DNA from: Crocinitomicaceae bacterium
GTDB taxonomy: Bacteria > Bacteroidota > Bacteroidia > Flavobacteriales_D > Crocinitomicaceae
Length of the DNA: 64,000 nucleotides
Direction: 5' to 3'
Assembly: GCA_024639405.1 (NCBI GenBank)
Contig: JAHEIL010000002.1
Location: 62,001 to 126,000, forward strand
Under the pieces are notes generated by a model, which worked only from the letters and a program-made list of their open reading frames with translations, was not told the DNA's origin and searched no databases. Shown in pieces: positions 54,608 to 63,739 of the stretch. A program made the position numbers and the translations under genes. The stretch's first letter is position 1; each line of letters opens with the position of its first letter.

Positions 54608-55591
54608 TTAATAAGCCCATTTCAAATAAACCGCACCCCAAGTAAATCCTCCACCAAAGGCAGATAAAATAAGTGTGTCGCCTTTTTTCAATTGACTTTC
54701 ATAATCCCACAAACACAACGGCAATGTTCCAGCTGTTGTATTTCCATATTTTTGGATATTGATCATTACTTTTTCACTTGGTAAACCCATGCGTTTAGCA
54801 GTAGCATCAATAATTCTTAAATTAGCTTGATGAGGAACTAACCAATCAACGTCTTCACTTGAAAGGTTGTTTTTTTCCATGATTTCAGCAGAAACTTCTG
54901 CCATATTCGTTACAGCAAATTTGAATACTTGTTGTCCTTCTTGCTTAACAAAGTGCATGCGTTCGTCTACAGTCTTGTGTGTTGGAGGGTTTGCAGATCC
55001 ACCAGCTGGTTGAATCAAATACTGTCTTCCAGCTCCATCACTTTTTAAAATAGAATCTAAGACCCCATTTCCTTCTGTGTTTGGTTCTAATAAAACAACA
55101 CCTGCTCCATCTCCAAATATCACACACGTAGTTCTATCTTCGTAATCTAAAATTGATGACATTTTATCAACTCCAATTACCAATACTTTTTTGTGGTGAC
55201 CACTTTCAATGAATTTTGCACCCGTTGTTAAAGCGTAAATAAATCCAGAACATGCTGCAATTAAGTCGTAACCCCATGCATTTTTCATTCCTGTTTTATC
55301 ACACACAACATTTGCTGTACTTGGAAAAGGATAATCTGGCGTCACTGTAGCTACAATTACCAATTCGATGTCCAAAGGATCAATTCCTTTTTTGTCCAAT
55401 AATTGTGCAACAGCAGCAGCTGCCATGTCAGATGAAGCGCCTTCAGTTAAGATTCGACGTTCTTTAATTCCAGTTCTTGTTGTGATCCATTCATCTGATG
55501 TATCTACAATCTTAGCTAGATCTTCGTTTGTCATTACGTTGTCAGGAACATATCCTTGAACAGCCGTAATTGCTGCTGTAATTTTTTCCAT
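54608..55591 (-). CDS. fabH: 3-oxoacyl-[acyl-carrier-protein] synthase III
   Basis: Condenses acetyl-CoA (or branched starters) with malonyl-ACP to start fatty-acid synthesis. 327 residues with catalytic Cys114 (AACSGF), His in VPHQANLRI and Asn in [10 protein letters not shown]. It lies 2 bp after plsX. Because iso-branched lipids are usual in Bacteroidetes, it may use branched starters (inference). Confidence 0.97.
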   Translation of the reverse strand: MEKITAAITAVQGYVPDNVMTNEDLAKIVDTSDEWITTRTGIKERRILTEGASSDMAAAAVAQLLDKKGIDPLDIELVIVATVTPDYPFPSTANVVCDKTGMKNAWGYDLIAACSGFIYALTTGAKFIESGHHKKVLVIGVDKMSSILDYEDRTTCVIFGDGAGVVLLEPNTEGNGVLDSILKSDGAGRQYLIQPAGGSANPPTHKTVDERMHFVKQEGQQVFKFAVTNMAEVSAEIMEKNNLSSEDVDWLVPHQANLRIIDATAKRMGLPSEKVMINIQKYGNTTAGTLPLCLWDYESQLKKGDTLILSAFGGGFTWGAVYLKWAY

Positions 55592-55593
55592 AA

Positions 55594-56532
55594 TTAATTA
55601 AACGCTTTACTTACGCTGCTTACTAAATCAGATTTAGCAACCTCATATGCATGTAAAAGCATGTTTTTAACCGCGATATCGTTCGAGATTCCATGTCCAA
55701 TTATAACATTACCTTTCACACCTAAAATAGGTGTTCCGCCATAATTTTCATAATTGAAACGTTCAAAAAACTCGTCTTTAATACCGCGCTTTTTGATTAA
55801 TGTATAAATCCCTTCGGCTTCTTTCAAAACGATGTTACCAGTAAATCCATCACAAACGATAACGTCAGCTTTTGCACTAAACACATCTCTACCTTCTAAG
55901 TTTCCAATAAAATTAATTTCATCAGAATCTTTCAATAATTGGTGTGTTGCAATCGTTAACAAATTACCTTTTGTTTCTTCTTCACCGATGTTTAACAAGG
56001 CAACGCGTGGTTTCTCAATTCCATATACTTCTTTCGAATACAACGAACCCAAAACTGCAAACTGGTATAAAACATCTGCTTTACAATCGGCATTCGAGCC
56101 AACATCTAACAAAATTGTTTTACCGCCATCAATTGCAGGGATGGTTGAAGTGATACATGGACGAATAATTCCTGGAATTGAATTGATTTTAAAAATCGCT
56201 CCAACTAACATTGCACCTGTATTTCCTGTACTTGCAAAAGCATTAATTTCTTTTGCTGCCAATAAATCAAACCCAACAGCAATACTACTATTCGGTTTTT
56301 GAGGGATTGCTCGGGTTGGATGATCATGCATTGTGATAACATCTGGAGCATGAACAATGTCATACCCAGACACATCTTCACCAAGCGACAAAAGGCCACT
56401 CGAGATTTGATCTCTGTCGCCTATAAGAACTAGTCTTACGTCGTTTGGAAGTTCTTTTTTTGCAAGAATTGCCCCTGAAATATTTGCGTCAGGAGCAAAA
56501 TCACCACCTAAAATATCAATTCCAATCTTCAT
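55594..56532 (-). CDS. plsX: Phosphate acyltransferase
   Basis: Makes acyl-phosphate from acyl-ACP for phospholipid synthesis (partner PlsY). 312 residues, opening [20 protein letters not shown], with the family segments [11 protein letters not shown] and [12 protein letters not shown]. It lies 22 bp after rpmF and 2 bp before fabH, the classic rpmF-plsX-fabH order. Confidence 0.96.
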   Translation of the reverse strand: MKIGIDILGGDFAPDANISGAILAKKELPNDVRLVLIGDRDQISSGLLSLGEDVSGYDIVHAPDVITMHDHPTRAIPQKPNSSIAVGFDLLAAKEINAFASTGNTGAMLVGAIFKINSIPGIIRPCITSTIPAIDGGKTILLDVGSNADCKADVLYQFAVLGSLYSKEVYGIEKPRVALLNIGEEETKGNLLTIATHQLLKDSDEINFIGNLEGRDVFSAKADVIVCDGFTGNIVLKEAEGIYTLIKKRGIKDEFFERFNYENYGGTPILGVKGNVIIGHGISNDIAVKNMLLHAYEVAKSDLVSSVSKAFN

Positions 56533-56554
56533 ACGTGTAGAAGATTTAAGTAGC

Positions 56555-56746
56555 TTAAATTGCTACTTCTTTTTCCGCTACTACTCTACCTTTATAGTAA
56601 AGTTTCCCTTCATGCCAGTGCGCGTGGTGAAACAAATGCGGTTGTCCAGTTGTTGGACAAGTAGCGATGTTTTTTGCAACTGCATTCTTGTGAGTTCTTC
56701 TCTTGTCACGGCGAGTTTTCGATATTTTTCGCTTAGGATGTGCCAT
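56555..56746 (-). CDS. rpmF: 50S ribosomal protein L32
   Basis: A 63-residue basic ribosomal protein, [19 protein letters not shown] at the start. Only one Cys is seen (ATCPTTGQ), so this is the zinc-free C- form rather than the four-Cys form. It sits between yceD and plsX. Confidence 0.96.
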   Translation of the reverse strand: MAHPKRKISKTRRDKRRTHKNAVAKNIATCPTTGQPHLFHHAHWHEGKLYYKGRVVAEKEVAI

Positions 56747-56765
56747 TTTATCTTATTTATATTTG

Positions 56766-57377
56766 TTATTTTAACTCTTTTAATTTTTTCCAACGAGGAT
56801 CAATCGGATCATCATCGTCGTCATCATCTTCATCTTCCCAATCTTCATCGTCTTCCCAGTCTTCATCATCGTCAAAATCCCAATCGTCTTCATCGTCTGA
56901 ATCTTCATCAGATCCTGAAGGAATTTGTTGAACAGAATATTGGTTTAACAATGTGATCATTTCTTCGTTACATTCACCTTTTGGATGAATTAAACGTGTT
57001 GGTAATGAAATGATTAATAATTCATACAAGTGATCTCTTAAATCTAACTCGTATTCATCAGGATGCATCACAATTAAGGATTCATCATCGCTTGGTTCAT
57101 TACCAAATGTAAAAATCAATCTAAAACTTCCTTTAATGGGAACTTCTATAGGATCGTTACACCTGTCACAATCTGTAGAAACAGAACCTCTGATTTCGAA
57201 TTCACCGATCATCATCGTTTCTTTTTTCTCCAGAACTAGTCGAACATTCGCTGTACCACTATGGATACTTGAATATTCTCTATCTTCAAAGAACGCATCT
57301 TGAATTTGAAATTCAAACTCATGAAACCCCAGTTTCAAGCCTATGAATGGAATAATATATTCTCTTTTTGACTTCAC
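56766..57377 (-). CDS. yceD: DUF177 (YceD) protein with long acidic tail
   Basis: A 203-residue protein of the YceD family linked to 23S rRNA maturation in bacteria and plants. It has the core FEIRGSVSTDCDRCNDPIEVP with paired Cys (CDRC) and a C-terminal stretch (about 158-195) made mostly of Asp and Glu with regularly spaced Trp, then a basic end. The start is GTG at 57375-57377; no ATG is near. It is the first gene of the fatty-acid operon, with a -7 box TACCTTTG at 57398-57405. Confidence 0.85.
   Translation of the reverse strand: MKSKREYIIPFIGLKLGFHEFEFQIQDAFFEDREYSSIHSGTANVRLVLEKKETMMIGEFEIRGSVSTDCDRCNDPIEVPIKGSFRLIFTFGNEPSDDESLIVMHPDEYELDLRDHLYELLIISLPTRLIHPKGECNEEMITLLNQYSVQQIPSGSDEDSDDEDDWDFDDDEDWEDDEDWEDEDDDDDDDPIDPRWKKLKELK
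56799..56915. repeat. Degenerate trinucleotide (TCA/TCG/TCT) repeat in yceD
   Basis: About 115 bp built of TCATCG/TCTTCA/TCTTCC-type triplets that code on the minus strand for the Asp/Glu/Trp tail of YceD. Such repeats can change length by slippage without shifting frame. Confidence 0.8.
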
Positions 57378-57397
57378 ACTGAATAAAAATTGGAGGG

Positions 57398-57405
57398 CAA
57401 AGGTA
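57398..57405 (-). promoter_or_regulatory. -7 box of the yceD-rpmF-plsX-fabH-accBC operon
   Basis: Minus-strand TACCTTTG, an exact TAnnTTTG match 20 bp before the GTG start of yceD. No clear -33 TTTG is seen. Confidence 0.4.
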
Positions 57406-57460
57406 ATAATTTTAACTTATATATGTTAATATCTTGCATTTTTTTATTTAAAAGCCTCAA

Positions 57461-58561
57461 TTATTCGATATCACTTGAAGATCTTCTTTTTTCTTTAGGT
57501 GATATTTTCAAAGGGTTTTGATTGATTTCTTTGTTGAATTGACGTGCCTTGTAAACATCCATCGCTACAAATAAGGCGCTTCTAAATGAATGTTCCGAAG
57601 CTTTGTTTTGTCCTGCAATATCAAACGCTGTTCCGTGATCTGGAGAAGTTCGAACAATCGGCAAGCCAGCCGTATAATTCACACCATCGTCAAACGCCAA
57701 TGCTTTGAATGCTGCTAATCCTTGATCGTGGTACATCGCCAATACGCCATCGTAATTCATGCGTGCAGCCGAACCAAAGAACCCATCTGCTGGATAAGGA
57801 CCAAAAGCCAGTATGTTTTCTTGTCGTGCTTGATTGATGGCAGGCGCGATAATTTCTTGTTCTTCAGAACCCATTTTGCCGTTTTCACCAGCATGTGGAT
57901 TCAAGCCAAATACTGCAATTTTTGGTTTTATAATGCCGAAATCTTTGACCAAACTTGCTTCAAAGGTTTTGATTTTTTGAAAAATCTTCTCCTTCGTCAA
58001 CGCTGTATTGACATCTTTTAATGGAATGTGACTCGTTACTAATGCAACGCGTAAATTACCAGAAACCATTACCATCAACGCTTCTTCTTCGCCTGCTAAA
58101 TCTGCTAAATATTCGGTGTGTCCCGGGAATTTAAATCCTGACTTCGCCATTGCTTCTTTAGAAATTGGCGCCGTAACCAATACATCAATTTTACCTTCTG
58201 CTAAATCTTGTGTTGCACGCTCCAAGGATAAAAAAGCATATTTCCCACCATTTTCAGTCACTAAACCTGTTTGGAATTCAATTTCTTCTTGCCAAACATT
58301 GATAATGTTTACTTTACGTTGTTGTGCTTCTCCTGCATCTTTACAAGACAAATAACTAAATTCAGGAAGCTCAAATTCTTTCTTATAATATGAAAACACT
58401 TTTGTAGAACCATATATGATTGGTGTACAATCCAAAACCATGCGTGTGTCTAAAAATGATTTCATAATCACTTCAGGACCTATTCCATTGATATCCCCAA
58501 TAGAAATACCAACACGAATTGGATTAGGATTGCTATATTCCTTTTCTTTCTCTTTTTCCAT
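57461..58561 (-). CDS. pdxA: 4-hydroxythreonine-4-phosphate dehydrogenase
   Basis: NAD-dependent oxidation in pyridoxal 5'-phosphate synthesis (DXP-dependent route). 366 residues, with opening RVGISIGDINGIGPEVI, metal-binding HTEYLADL and YHDQGLAAFKAL, and RTSPDHGTAFDIAG near the end. It follows pepA by one base, so the two share a transcript. The C-terminal 20 residues are charged and variable. Confidence 0.96.
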   Translation of the reverse strand: MEKEKEKEYSNPNPIRVGISIGDINGIGPEVIMKSFLDTRMVLDCTPIIYGSTKVFSYYKKEFELPEFSYLSCKDAGEAQQRKVNIINVWQEEIEFQTGLVTENGGKYAFLSLERATQDLAEGKIDVLVTAPISKEAMAKSGFKFPGHTEYLADLAGEEEALMVMVSGNLRVALVTSHIPLKDVNTALTKEKIFQKIKTFEASLVKDFGIIKPKIAVFGLNPHAGENGKMGSEEQEIIAPAINQARQENILAFGPYPADGFFGSAARMNYDGVLAMYHDQGLAAFKALAFDDGVNYTAGLPIVRTSPDHGTAFDIAGQNKASEHSFRSALFVAMDVYKARQFNKEINQNPLKISPKEKRRSSSDIE

Positions 58562-58562
58562 C

Positions 58563-59954
58563 TTAATAATTTTTCAAGAAGGTGTACAACAAACGAACAC
58601 CTGCACCTGTTCCACCTTGCGTTCTATAATCTTCTTTGGCATCTAACCATGCTGGTCCTGCAATGTCCATGTGAATGTAAGGACTTTTTACAAAATGCTC
58701 TAAGAATTTACCTGCTGTAATCATTCCTGCATTTGGCCCTCCTAAATTTTTCAAATCTGCAATTGACGATTTAATTTCTTTGGCATAATCATCCCAAAAA
58801 GGAAAACGTACCACGCGTTCATGAACTTCGTTTCCAGCAGCTTCCAATTTTGAAAAATTGTCATCTGAAGCATTCCCCATAACAACTGAAGCCTTGGTAC
58901 CAATAGCTCTTAACGCTGCGCCAGTTAACGTTGCGGCATCAATGACCAATGCGGGGTTGAATTTATTGGAATACGCTAAGGCATCTGCTAAAATCATTCT
59001 TCCTTCTGCATCTGTGTTTAACACTTCAACAGATGTGCCATCATACATTGTAATCACATCGCCTGGTGCATACGCATTCAATCCTGGTCGATTATCTGTT
59101 GCTGGAATTAATCCAATCAAATGAATTGGTAATTTTTGTGCTGCTGCCAAATAAATCGTTGCTGCCATACACGCTGCTCCGCCCATGTCACTTTTCATGC
59201 AATCCATTGAGCCAGGTGTTGGTTTTAAACTTAAACCACCTGTATCATAAACAACGCCTTTACCAACTAACACAATTGGTTGCGTGTTTTTAGCATTGCT
59301 TGGTTTGTATTCAATAATTGTGAATGTTGGTGGATCGATTGAACCTTTGTTTACGGCTAATAAACCACCCATTTTCAAAGATTCAATTTGTGTTTTTTCC
59401 AAAACCTGCACATGGCAACCAACAGAAGTACATAATTCACTCATTTTTTCACTTAATTGCACCGCATTTAAATGAGAAACAGGTTCGTTCACGCGATCTC
59501 TCGCCCAACAAACTGCGTTGACAGTATTGCTTAATTCTTCGATTTTTTCCTTTTCTATAGAACTTGGTAGAATCACTTCTTGTAAACCGTTTTTCTTTTT
59601 GTCCTTGTCTGTAAAATAGGTCAAGAATTGATACGAAGCCAAAGCAATTCCTTCAGCAACCAATAAGGCAGCTAATGGGTTTCCATCCAGAACTATCGCT
59701 TCTGTCGTTTTATTCAATTGACTAAACAAAGTTGAACCAGCTACACGCAATGCTTCACTTTGTTGATCTTCTTTAATGAAAAAATGATACGTTGCCCCTA
59801 CTTTAATAAAATCTGAATTTTCTGTTCCTTGAACAAAGGCGTGAAAATAAGCGTGAAATTCTGTTGGTAAAGTAGTAGGTGCCACACTTGTTTTTTGAAC
59901 AAGTGTTACAAATGACAAATTCGTTGAATCAGTCGTATAATTGAATGCTATCAT
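58563..59954 (-). CDS. pepA: Leucyl aminopeptidase, M17 family
   Basis: Cytoplasmic hexameric zinc/manganese aminopeptidase that removes N-terminal residues from peptides. The metal motif NTDAEGRM is at about residue 311, with the active-site Lys in VGKGVVYDTGGLSLK and the Asp in MKSDMGGAA. I chose the ATG at 59954; the in-frame upstream extension (to 59981) begins with a weak leader. A -7 box TATTTTTG (59969-59976, minus) fits this start. About 464 residues, normal for the family. Confidence 0.94.
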   Translation of the reverse strand: MIAFNYTTDSTNLSFVTLVQKTSVAPTTLPTEFHAYFHAFVQGTENSDFIKVGATYHFFIKEDQQSEALRVAGSTLFSQLNKTTEAIVLDGNPLAALLVAEGIALASYQFLTYFTDKDKKKNGLQEVILPSSIEKEKIEELSNTVNAVCWARDRVNEPVSHLNAVQLSEKMSELCTSVGCHVQVLEKTQIESLKMGGLLAVNKGSIDPPTFTIIEYKPSNAKNTQPIVLVGKGVVYDTGGLSLKPTPGSMDCMKSDMGGAACMAATIYLAAAQKLPIHLIGLIPATDNRPGLNAYAPGDVITMYDGTSVEVLNTDAEGRMILADALAYSNKFNPALVIDAATLTGAALRAIGTKASVVMGNASDDNFSKLEAAGNEVHERVVRFPFWDDYAKEIKSSIADLKNLGGPNAGMITAGKFLEHFVKSPYIHMDIAGPAWLDAKEDYRTQGGTGAGVRLLYTFLKNY

Positions 59955-60118
59955 CTTTTTAATTTTTACAAAAATAAGCAAGTTAACGCAATAGTTGGAG
60001 AAATGATGCAGGTATTTGTAAACAAGCTTTTAACCATTTTTAAACGTGGGGTAAAAACAATGTTACTTTTTAAATGTTTGAACAGAAACTGTCGTTAAAT
60101 AATTAATTTATTTATCCG

Positions 60119-60126
60119 TATTTTTG
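60119..60126 (+). promoter_or_regulatory. -7 box 5 bp before the ygiQ start
   Basis: TATTTTTG matches TAnnTTTG and lies 4 bp before the ATG at 60131, so transcription from here would give a nearly leaderless mRNA. No TTTG at -33. Confidence 0.3.
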
Positions 60127-60130
60127 TACT

Positions 60131-62023
60131 ATGATTGATGAAAGGCCAATAACGGACTGGTTACCGATAACAAAAAAAGAAGTTGAAAAAAGAGGTTGGG
60201 ATGAATTAGATGTCATCTTGATTTCCGGTGATGCCTACGTGGATCACCCATCCTTTGGTACGGCTGTAATTGGGCGCATTATCGAAGATGAAGGTTTTAA
60301 AATTGGCATCATTGCGCAACCGAATTGGCAAGACGATTTACGTGATTTCAAGAAATTAGGGAAGCCTAAATACTTTTTTGGAGTAACTGCTGGATGTATG
60401 GATTCCATGGTAAACCATTACACGGCCAACAAACGTTTGCGGTCAACAGATGCATACACTCCAGGAGGAGCAGCAGGTTTTCGTCCAGATTATGCAACGA
60501 CTGTTTACTCCAAAATATTAAAAGATTTATATCCAGATGTTCCAGTTATGATTGGAGGCATCGAAGCTTCATTGCGTCGTGTAACCCATTACGATTATTG
60601 GAAAGATGAATTGATGCCTTCTATTTTAGTAGATTCTAAAGCGGATATACTCGTTTATGGTATGGGTGAACAACCTTTGCGTGAAATGTTGCAATTGTTG
60701 AAAAAAGGGGTTCCTTTTAACAACCTTCACACGATCAAACAAGTTGCATTTTTACAAGATGCTGCGATAGAATTACCAAAAAATAAAAACTGGGAAACGG
60801 TTGAACTAGCTTCGCATGAAGACTGTTTAGAAGATAAATTAAAATACGCTGCCAACTTTAAAATAGTTGAGGTAGAATCCAATAAATGGCAAGCAGATCG
60901 CATCATTCAAAAAGTGGGCGAACAGATTTTGGTGATTAATCCGCCGTTTAAAACAATGACGGAAAAAGAAATCGATCGTTCATTTGATTTGCCTTACACG
61001 CGTCAACCTCATCCAAAATATAAGAAACGTGGTGCCATACCAGCCTACGATATGATTAAGTTTTCGGTCAATATGCACCGAGGCTGTTTTGGAGGTTGTA
61101 GTTTTTGTACTATTTCTGCCCATCAAGGAAAATTCATTGCTTCTAGAAGTGAAGCTTCTATTTTAAAAGAAGTGGATCAAGTGGTGAATGACCCTGATTT
61201 TAGAGGTTACATTTCCGATTTAGGTGGACCTTCAGCCAACATGTACAAAATGAAGGGTAAAGACGAGGCAATCTGTGCACGTTGCTCCTCGCCGAGTTGC
61301 ATTCACCCCGTGATTTGCAGTAATTTAGATACTTCTCACAAACCAATGACCGAATTATACCGCAAGGTAGATGCGCATCCAAAAGTGAAAAAAGCGTTTG
61401 TAGGATCTGGAATTCGTTACGATTTATTAGTGGATGATTTCAACAAAAACAACGAAGACGGTAACCACGATGAATACATTGAACAAGTAATTACACGTCA
61501 TGTTAGTGGCCGATTGAAAGTTGCCCCAGAACATACTGCAGATGCAACCTTACGCATGATGCGAAAGCCATCGTTTAAGTACTTCCATAAATTCAAAGAG
61601 AAATACGACAAAATATCTGCCAAACATAATTTAAAGCAGCAATTGATTCCATACTTTATTTCGTCGCACCCTGGATGTGAAGAAGAAGACATGGCCAACT
61701 TAGCAGCCGAAACAAAAGACATGGGCTTCCAATTGGAGCAAGTGCAAGATTTCATGCCTACACCAATGACAGTGGCAGAAGTTATTTACTACACAGGCGT
61801 TCATCCATACACACTTAAACCAGTGAAAACGGTGAAAACGAGAGAAGAAAAACAAAATCAAAATAAGTATTTCTTCTGGTACAAGCGTGAAAATCAAGAT
61901 TGGATTCGTCAGCGCCTTACGAAAGCAAACCGCCCAGATTTAATTGAAAAATTGGTTGGACAAGAAAAACCTGCTGCGCGTAAAACACCCAATTGGTTGG
62001 AAGAAAAACGAAGAAAAAGATGA
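60131..62023 (+). CDS. YgiQ-family radical SAM protein
   Basis: A 630-residue radical SAM enzyme of unknown substrate. It has an N-terminal B12-binding-like part (VILISGDAYVDHPSFGTAVI), the 4Fe-4S site CFGGCSFC (Cys319, Cys323, Cys326), a second Cys cluster CARCSSPSCIHPVIC (about 379-393) and the C-terminal DUF3362 end rich in basic residues. The family is widespread but its reaction is unassigned. Its stop overlaps the next start by 4 bp (ATGA). Confidence 0.93.
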   Translation: MIDERPITDWLPITKKEVEKRGWDELDVILISGDAYVDHPSFGTAVIGRIIEDEGFKIGIIAQPNWQDDLRDFKKLGKPKYFFGVTAGCMDSMVNHYTANKRLRSTDAYTPGGAAGFRPDYATTVYSKILKDLYPDVPVMIGGIEASLRRVTHYDYWKDELMPSILVDSKADILVYGMGEQPLREMLQLLKKGVPFNNLHTIKQVAFLQDAAIELPKNKNWETVELASHEDCLEDKLKYAANFKIVEVESNKWQADRIIQKVGEQILVINPPFKTMTEKEIDRSFDLPYTRQPHPKYKKRGAIPAYDMIKFSVNMHRGCFGGCSFCTISAHQGKFIASRSEASILKEVDQVVNDPDFRGYISDLGGPSANMYKMKGKDEAICARCSSPSCIHPVICSNLDTSHKPMTELYRKVDAHPKVKKAFVGSGIRYDLLVDDFNKNNEDGNHDEYIEQVITRHVSGRLKVAPEHTADATLRMMRKPSFKYFHKFKEKYDKISAKHNLKQQLIPYFISSHPGCEEEDMANLAAETKDMGFQLEQVQDFMPTPMTVAEVIYYTGVHPYTLKPVKTVKTREEKQNQNKYFFWYKRENQDWIRQRLTKANRPDLIEKLVGQEKPAARKTPNWLEEKRRKR

Positions 62024-62817
62024 AAAAAACCTACTATAAAGAAGTAAAAGATTATTATGATGAAGATTCCACCAACTTTGAAAATAGGTATTGGGATAAT
62101 CAAACATTGCAACGTATTCGTTCAAGTTTTAGAAAAGAAAGTATCGGATTAATAACTAAATCTGTTCTTGAAATAGGTTATGGACCAGGCTTGGACGTGA
62201 TTTTTTTTGCAGAAACTTTACCAGAAATTGCAGTTTATGGCATTGACATTTCACAAGGAATGCACGATTGGGCAAGTGAACAAGCTCAGAAAAAAGGATT
62301 AACAAACGTTCAACTTACTGTTGGTTCTGTTGAACATATTGAAGAAAAATTCATTGGTCAACAATTTGATCATATTTACGTCTATTTTGGCGCATTGAAT
62401 ACAGTAGAAGACATTTCAATTGTGCAGGATTATTTAAAAAAATGTTTAAAACCAAACGGCACAATGGTACTGACATTTGTAAACAAATGGTACATGATGG
62501 CAATAATCAAGCCTCTTATAAAATTCAAATTCAAAGAAAGTAAACGCCGTTTAAATAAGGTTTGGGGTGGTTATTCGCCTAATAAATTTTTAGCCAGTAA
62601 ATGTTATTCTTCGAGCGAAATCAAAAAACATTTCAATCAATTTTCAATAGAAAAGAAGCGTGGTTACAGTATATTGTATCCTGCATGGTATGAAAATCAC
62701 ATAACGGTAAAATATCCAAAATTGACCAATTTTTTATGGAAATGTGACAAAATGTTGCAAAAAACACCGTTTTGGAATTTTGGTGAATATACGTTGTATG
62801 TGATGCGGAACAAATAA
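62020..62817 (+). CDS. Class I SAM-dependent methyltransferase
   Basis: A 265-residue enzyme with SAM motif SVLEIGYGPGLDVIFF, acidic loop VYGIDIS and the C-terminal half with basic helices (KFKFKESKRRLNK). The ATG at 62020 overlaps the ygiQ stop by 4 bp, which is a strong sign of coupled translation. Substrate unknown; it may act on lipids or small molecules. Confidence 0.87.
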   Translation: MKKTYYKEVKDYYDEDSTNFENRYWDNQTLQRIRSSFRKESIGLITKSVLEIGYGPGLDVIFFAETLPEIAVYGIDISQGMHDWASEQAQKKGLTNVQLTVGSVEHIEEKFIGQQFDHIYVYFGALNTVEDISIVQDYLKKCLKPNGTMVLTFVNKWYMMAIIKPLIKFKFKESKRRLNKVWGGYSPNKFLASKCYSSSEIKKHFNQFSIEKKRGYSILYPAWYENHITVKYPKLTNFLWKCDKMLQKTPFWNFGEYTLYVMRNK

Positions 62818-62818
62818 T

Positions 62819-63739
62819 TCAACCAATTTCCCCTAAAAAATCATCAATTTTTCCTTCAACAGATGTATTATTTAATATAAAATCACATTCTTTCAATTCC
62901 GAACCTAATTTAATGGATGAAGTAAATGCCTCTTTTATTGCGCGTTCAAATGAATGGATTGGAATTGTTGTTAAAGGCAAGTGCAATTTATTTGCAATTT
63001 TTTGCGAAAACTCCGCTTGTGTACAATAGTAATCGTAAGCTAAATTGACAACAGGTTGAAAAGGATTATCGAGCAAATGAACCATGCATTTTGCAATGTC
63101 TTGATTTAAAATAAAAGCCATTGTATTTCTACCATCTCCATAAATTGGTACGGTTTGTTCAGTTTTTATTTTTTTCAAATAAAACGCATCAAACCAAGAC
63201 CCGAACCCTAAAACCCAAGGAACTCTGACAAATGTCACATCAATATTTTTTAGTTGGTTAGTCAAAAATGGTTGCTCGGCATGAATGTATTCTTTTGCAA
63301 AACTGATGGGTTGTAAAGGTGTTTTTTCTGTTACAATTTCAGTGTGATTGCCATACATTAAACTTCCTGATAAATAAAAAACCCGACATTTTTTGTTTTG
63401 TATGGACAAATAATTTAGTAATCTATTGTTACCAAAATAACCTTTAAAGCTTGCCAATAAACGCCCCCATTTTCTGCCGCGTTTGGAGGAATTACGTGCG
63501 AAATGAATTACAATATCTGGTGAACTTGGTAAAGAAGTCCAATCAAAATGGGTGAAATCACCTTTGAAATAATGAACGCCCTCAATTTTTTGAGCAGGAA
63601 ACGTTCGATTTAAAAAGTAAAATTGATCATTTTCACGTTTGATACTGAGCAATTCTTTTACAAATTCACGACCGATGAATCCATTACTCCCAAGCACTAA
63701 AATTGTTCGCTTATCAGATGCTGTTTGTTTTGTCTTCAT
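62819..63739 (-). CDS. NAD-dependent epimerase/dehydratase-like protein
   Basis: A 306-residue extended short-chain dehydrogenase fold. The nucleotide loop is GSNGFIG (17-23) and the active-site Ser region is FYLSGSLMYG. The usual YxxxK catalytic pair is not intact: Tyr151 is followed by IHAE, with Glu155 in the Lys place. This makes normal epimerase chemistry doubtful. It resembles sugar-nucleotide epimerases used in polysaccharide synthesis. The start overlaps the upstream gene by 26 bp. Confidence 0.8.
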   Translation of the reverse strand: MKTKQTASDKRTILVLGSNGFIGREFVKELLSIKRENDQFYFLNRTFPAQKIEGVHYFKGDFTHFDWTSLPSSPDIVIHFARNSSKRGRKWGRLLASFKGYFGNNRLLNYLSIQNKKCRVFYLSGSLMYGNHTEIVTEKTPLQPISFAKEYIHAEQPFLTNQLKNIDVTFVRVPWVLGFGSWFDAFYLKKIKTEQTVPIYGDGRNTMAFILNQDIAKCMVHLLDNPFQPVVNLAYDYYCTQAEFSQKIANKLHLPLTTIPIHSFERAIKEAFTSSIKLGSELKECDFILNNTSVEGKIDDFLGEIG

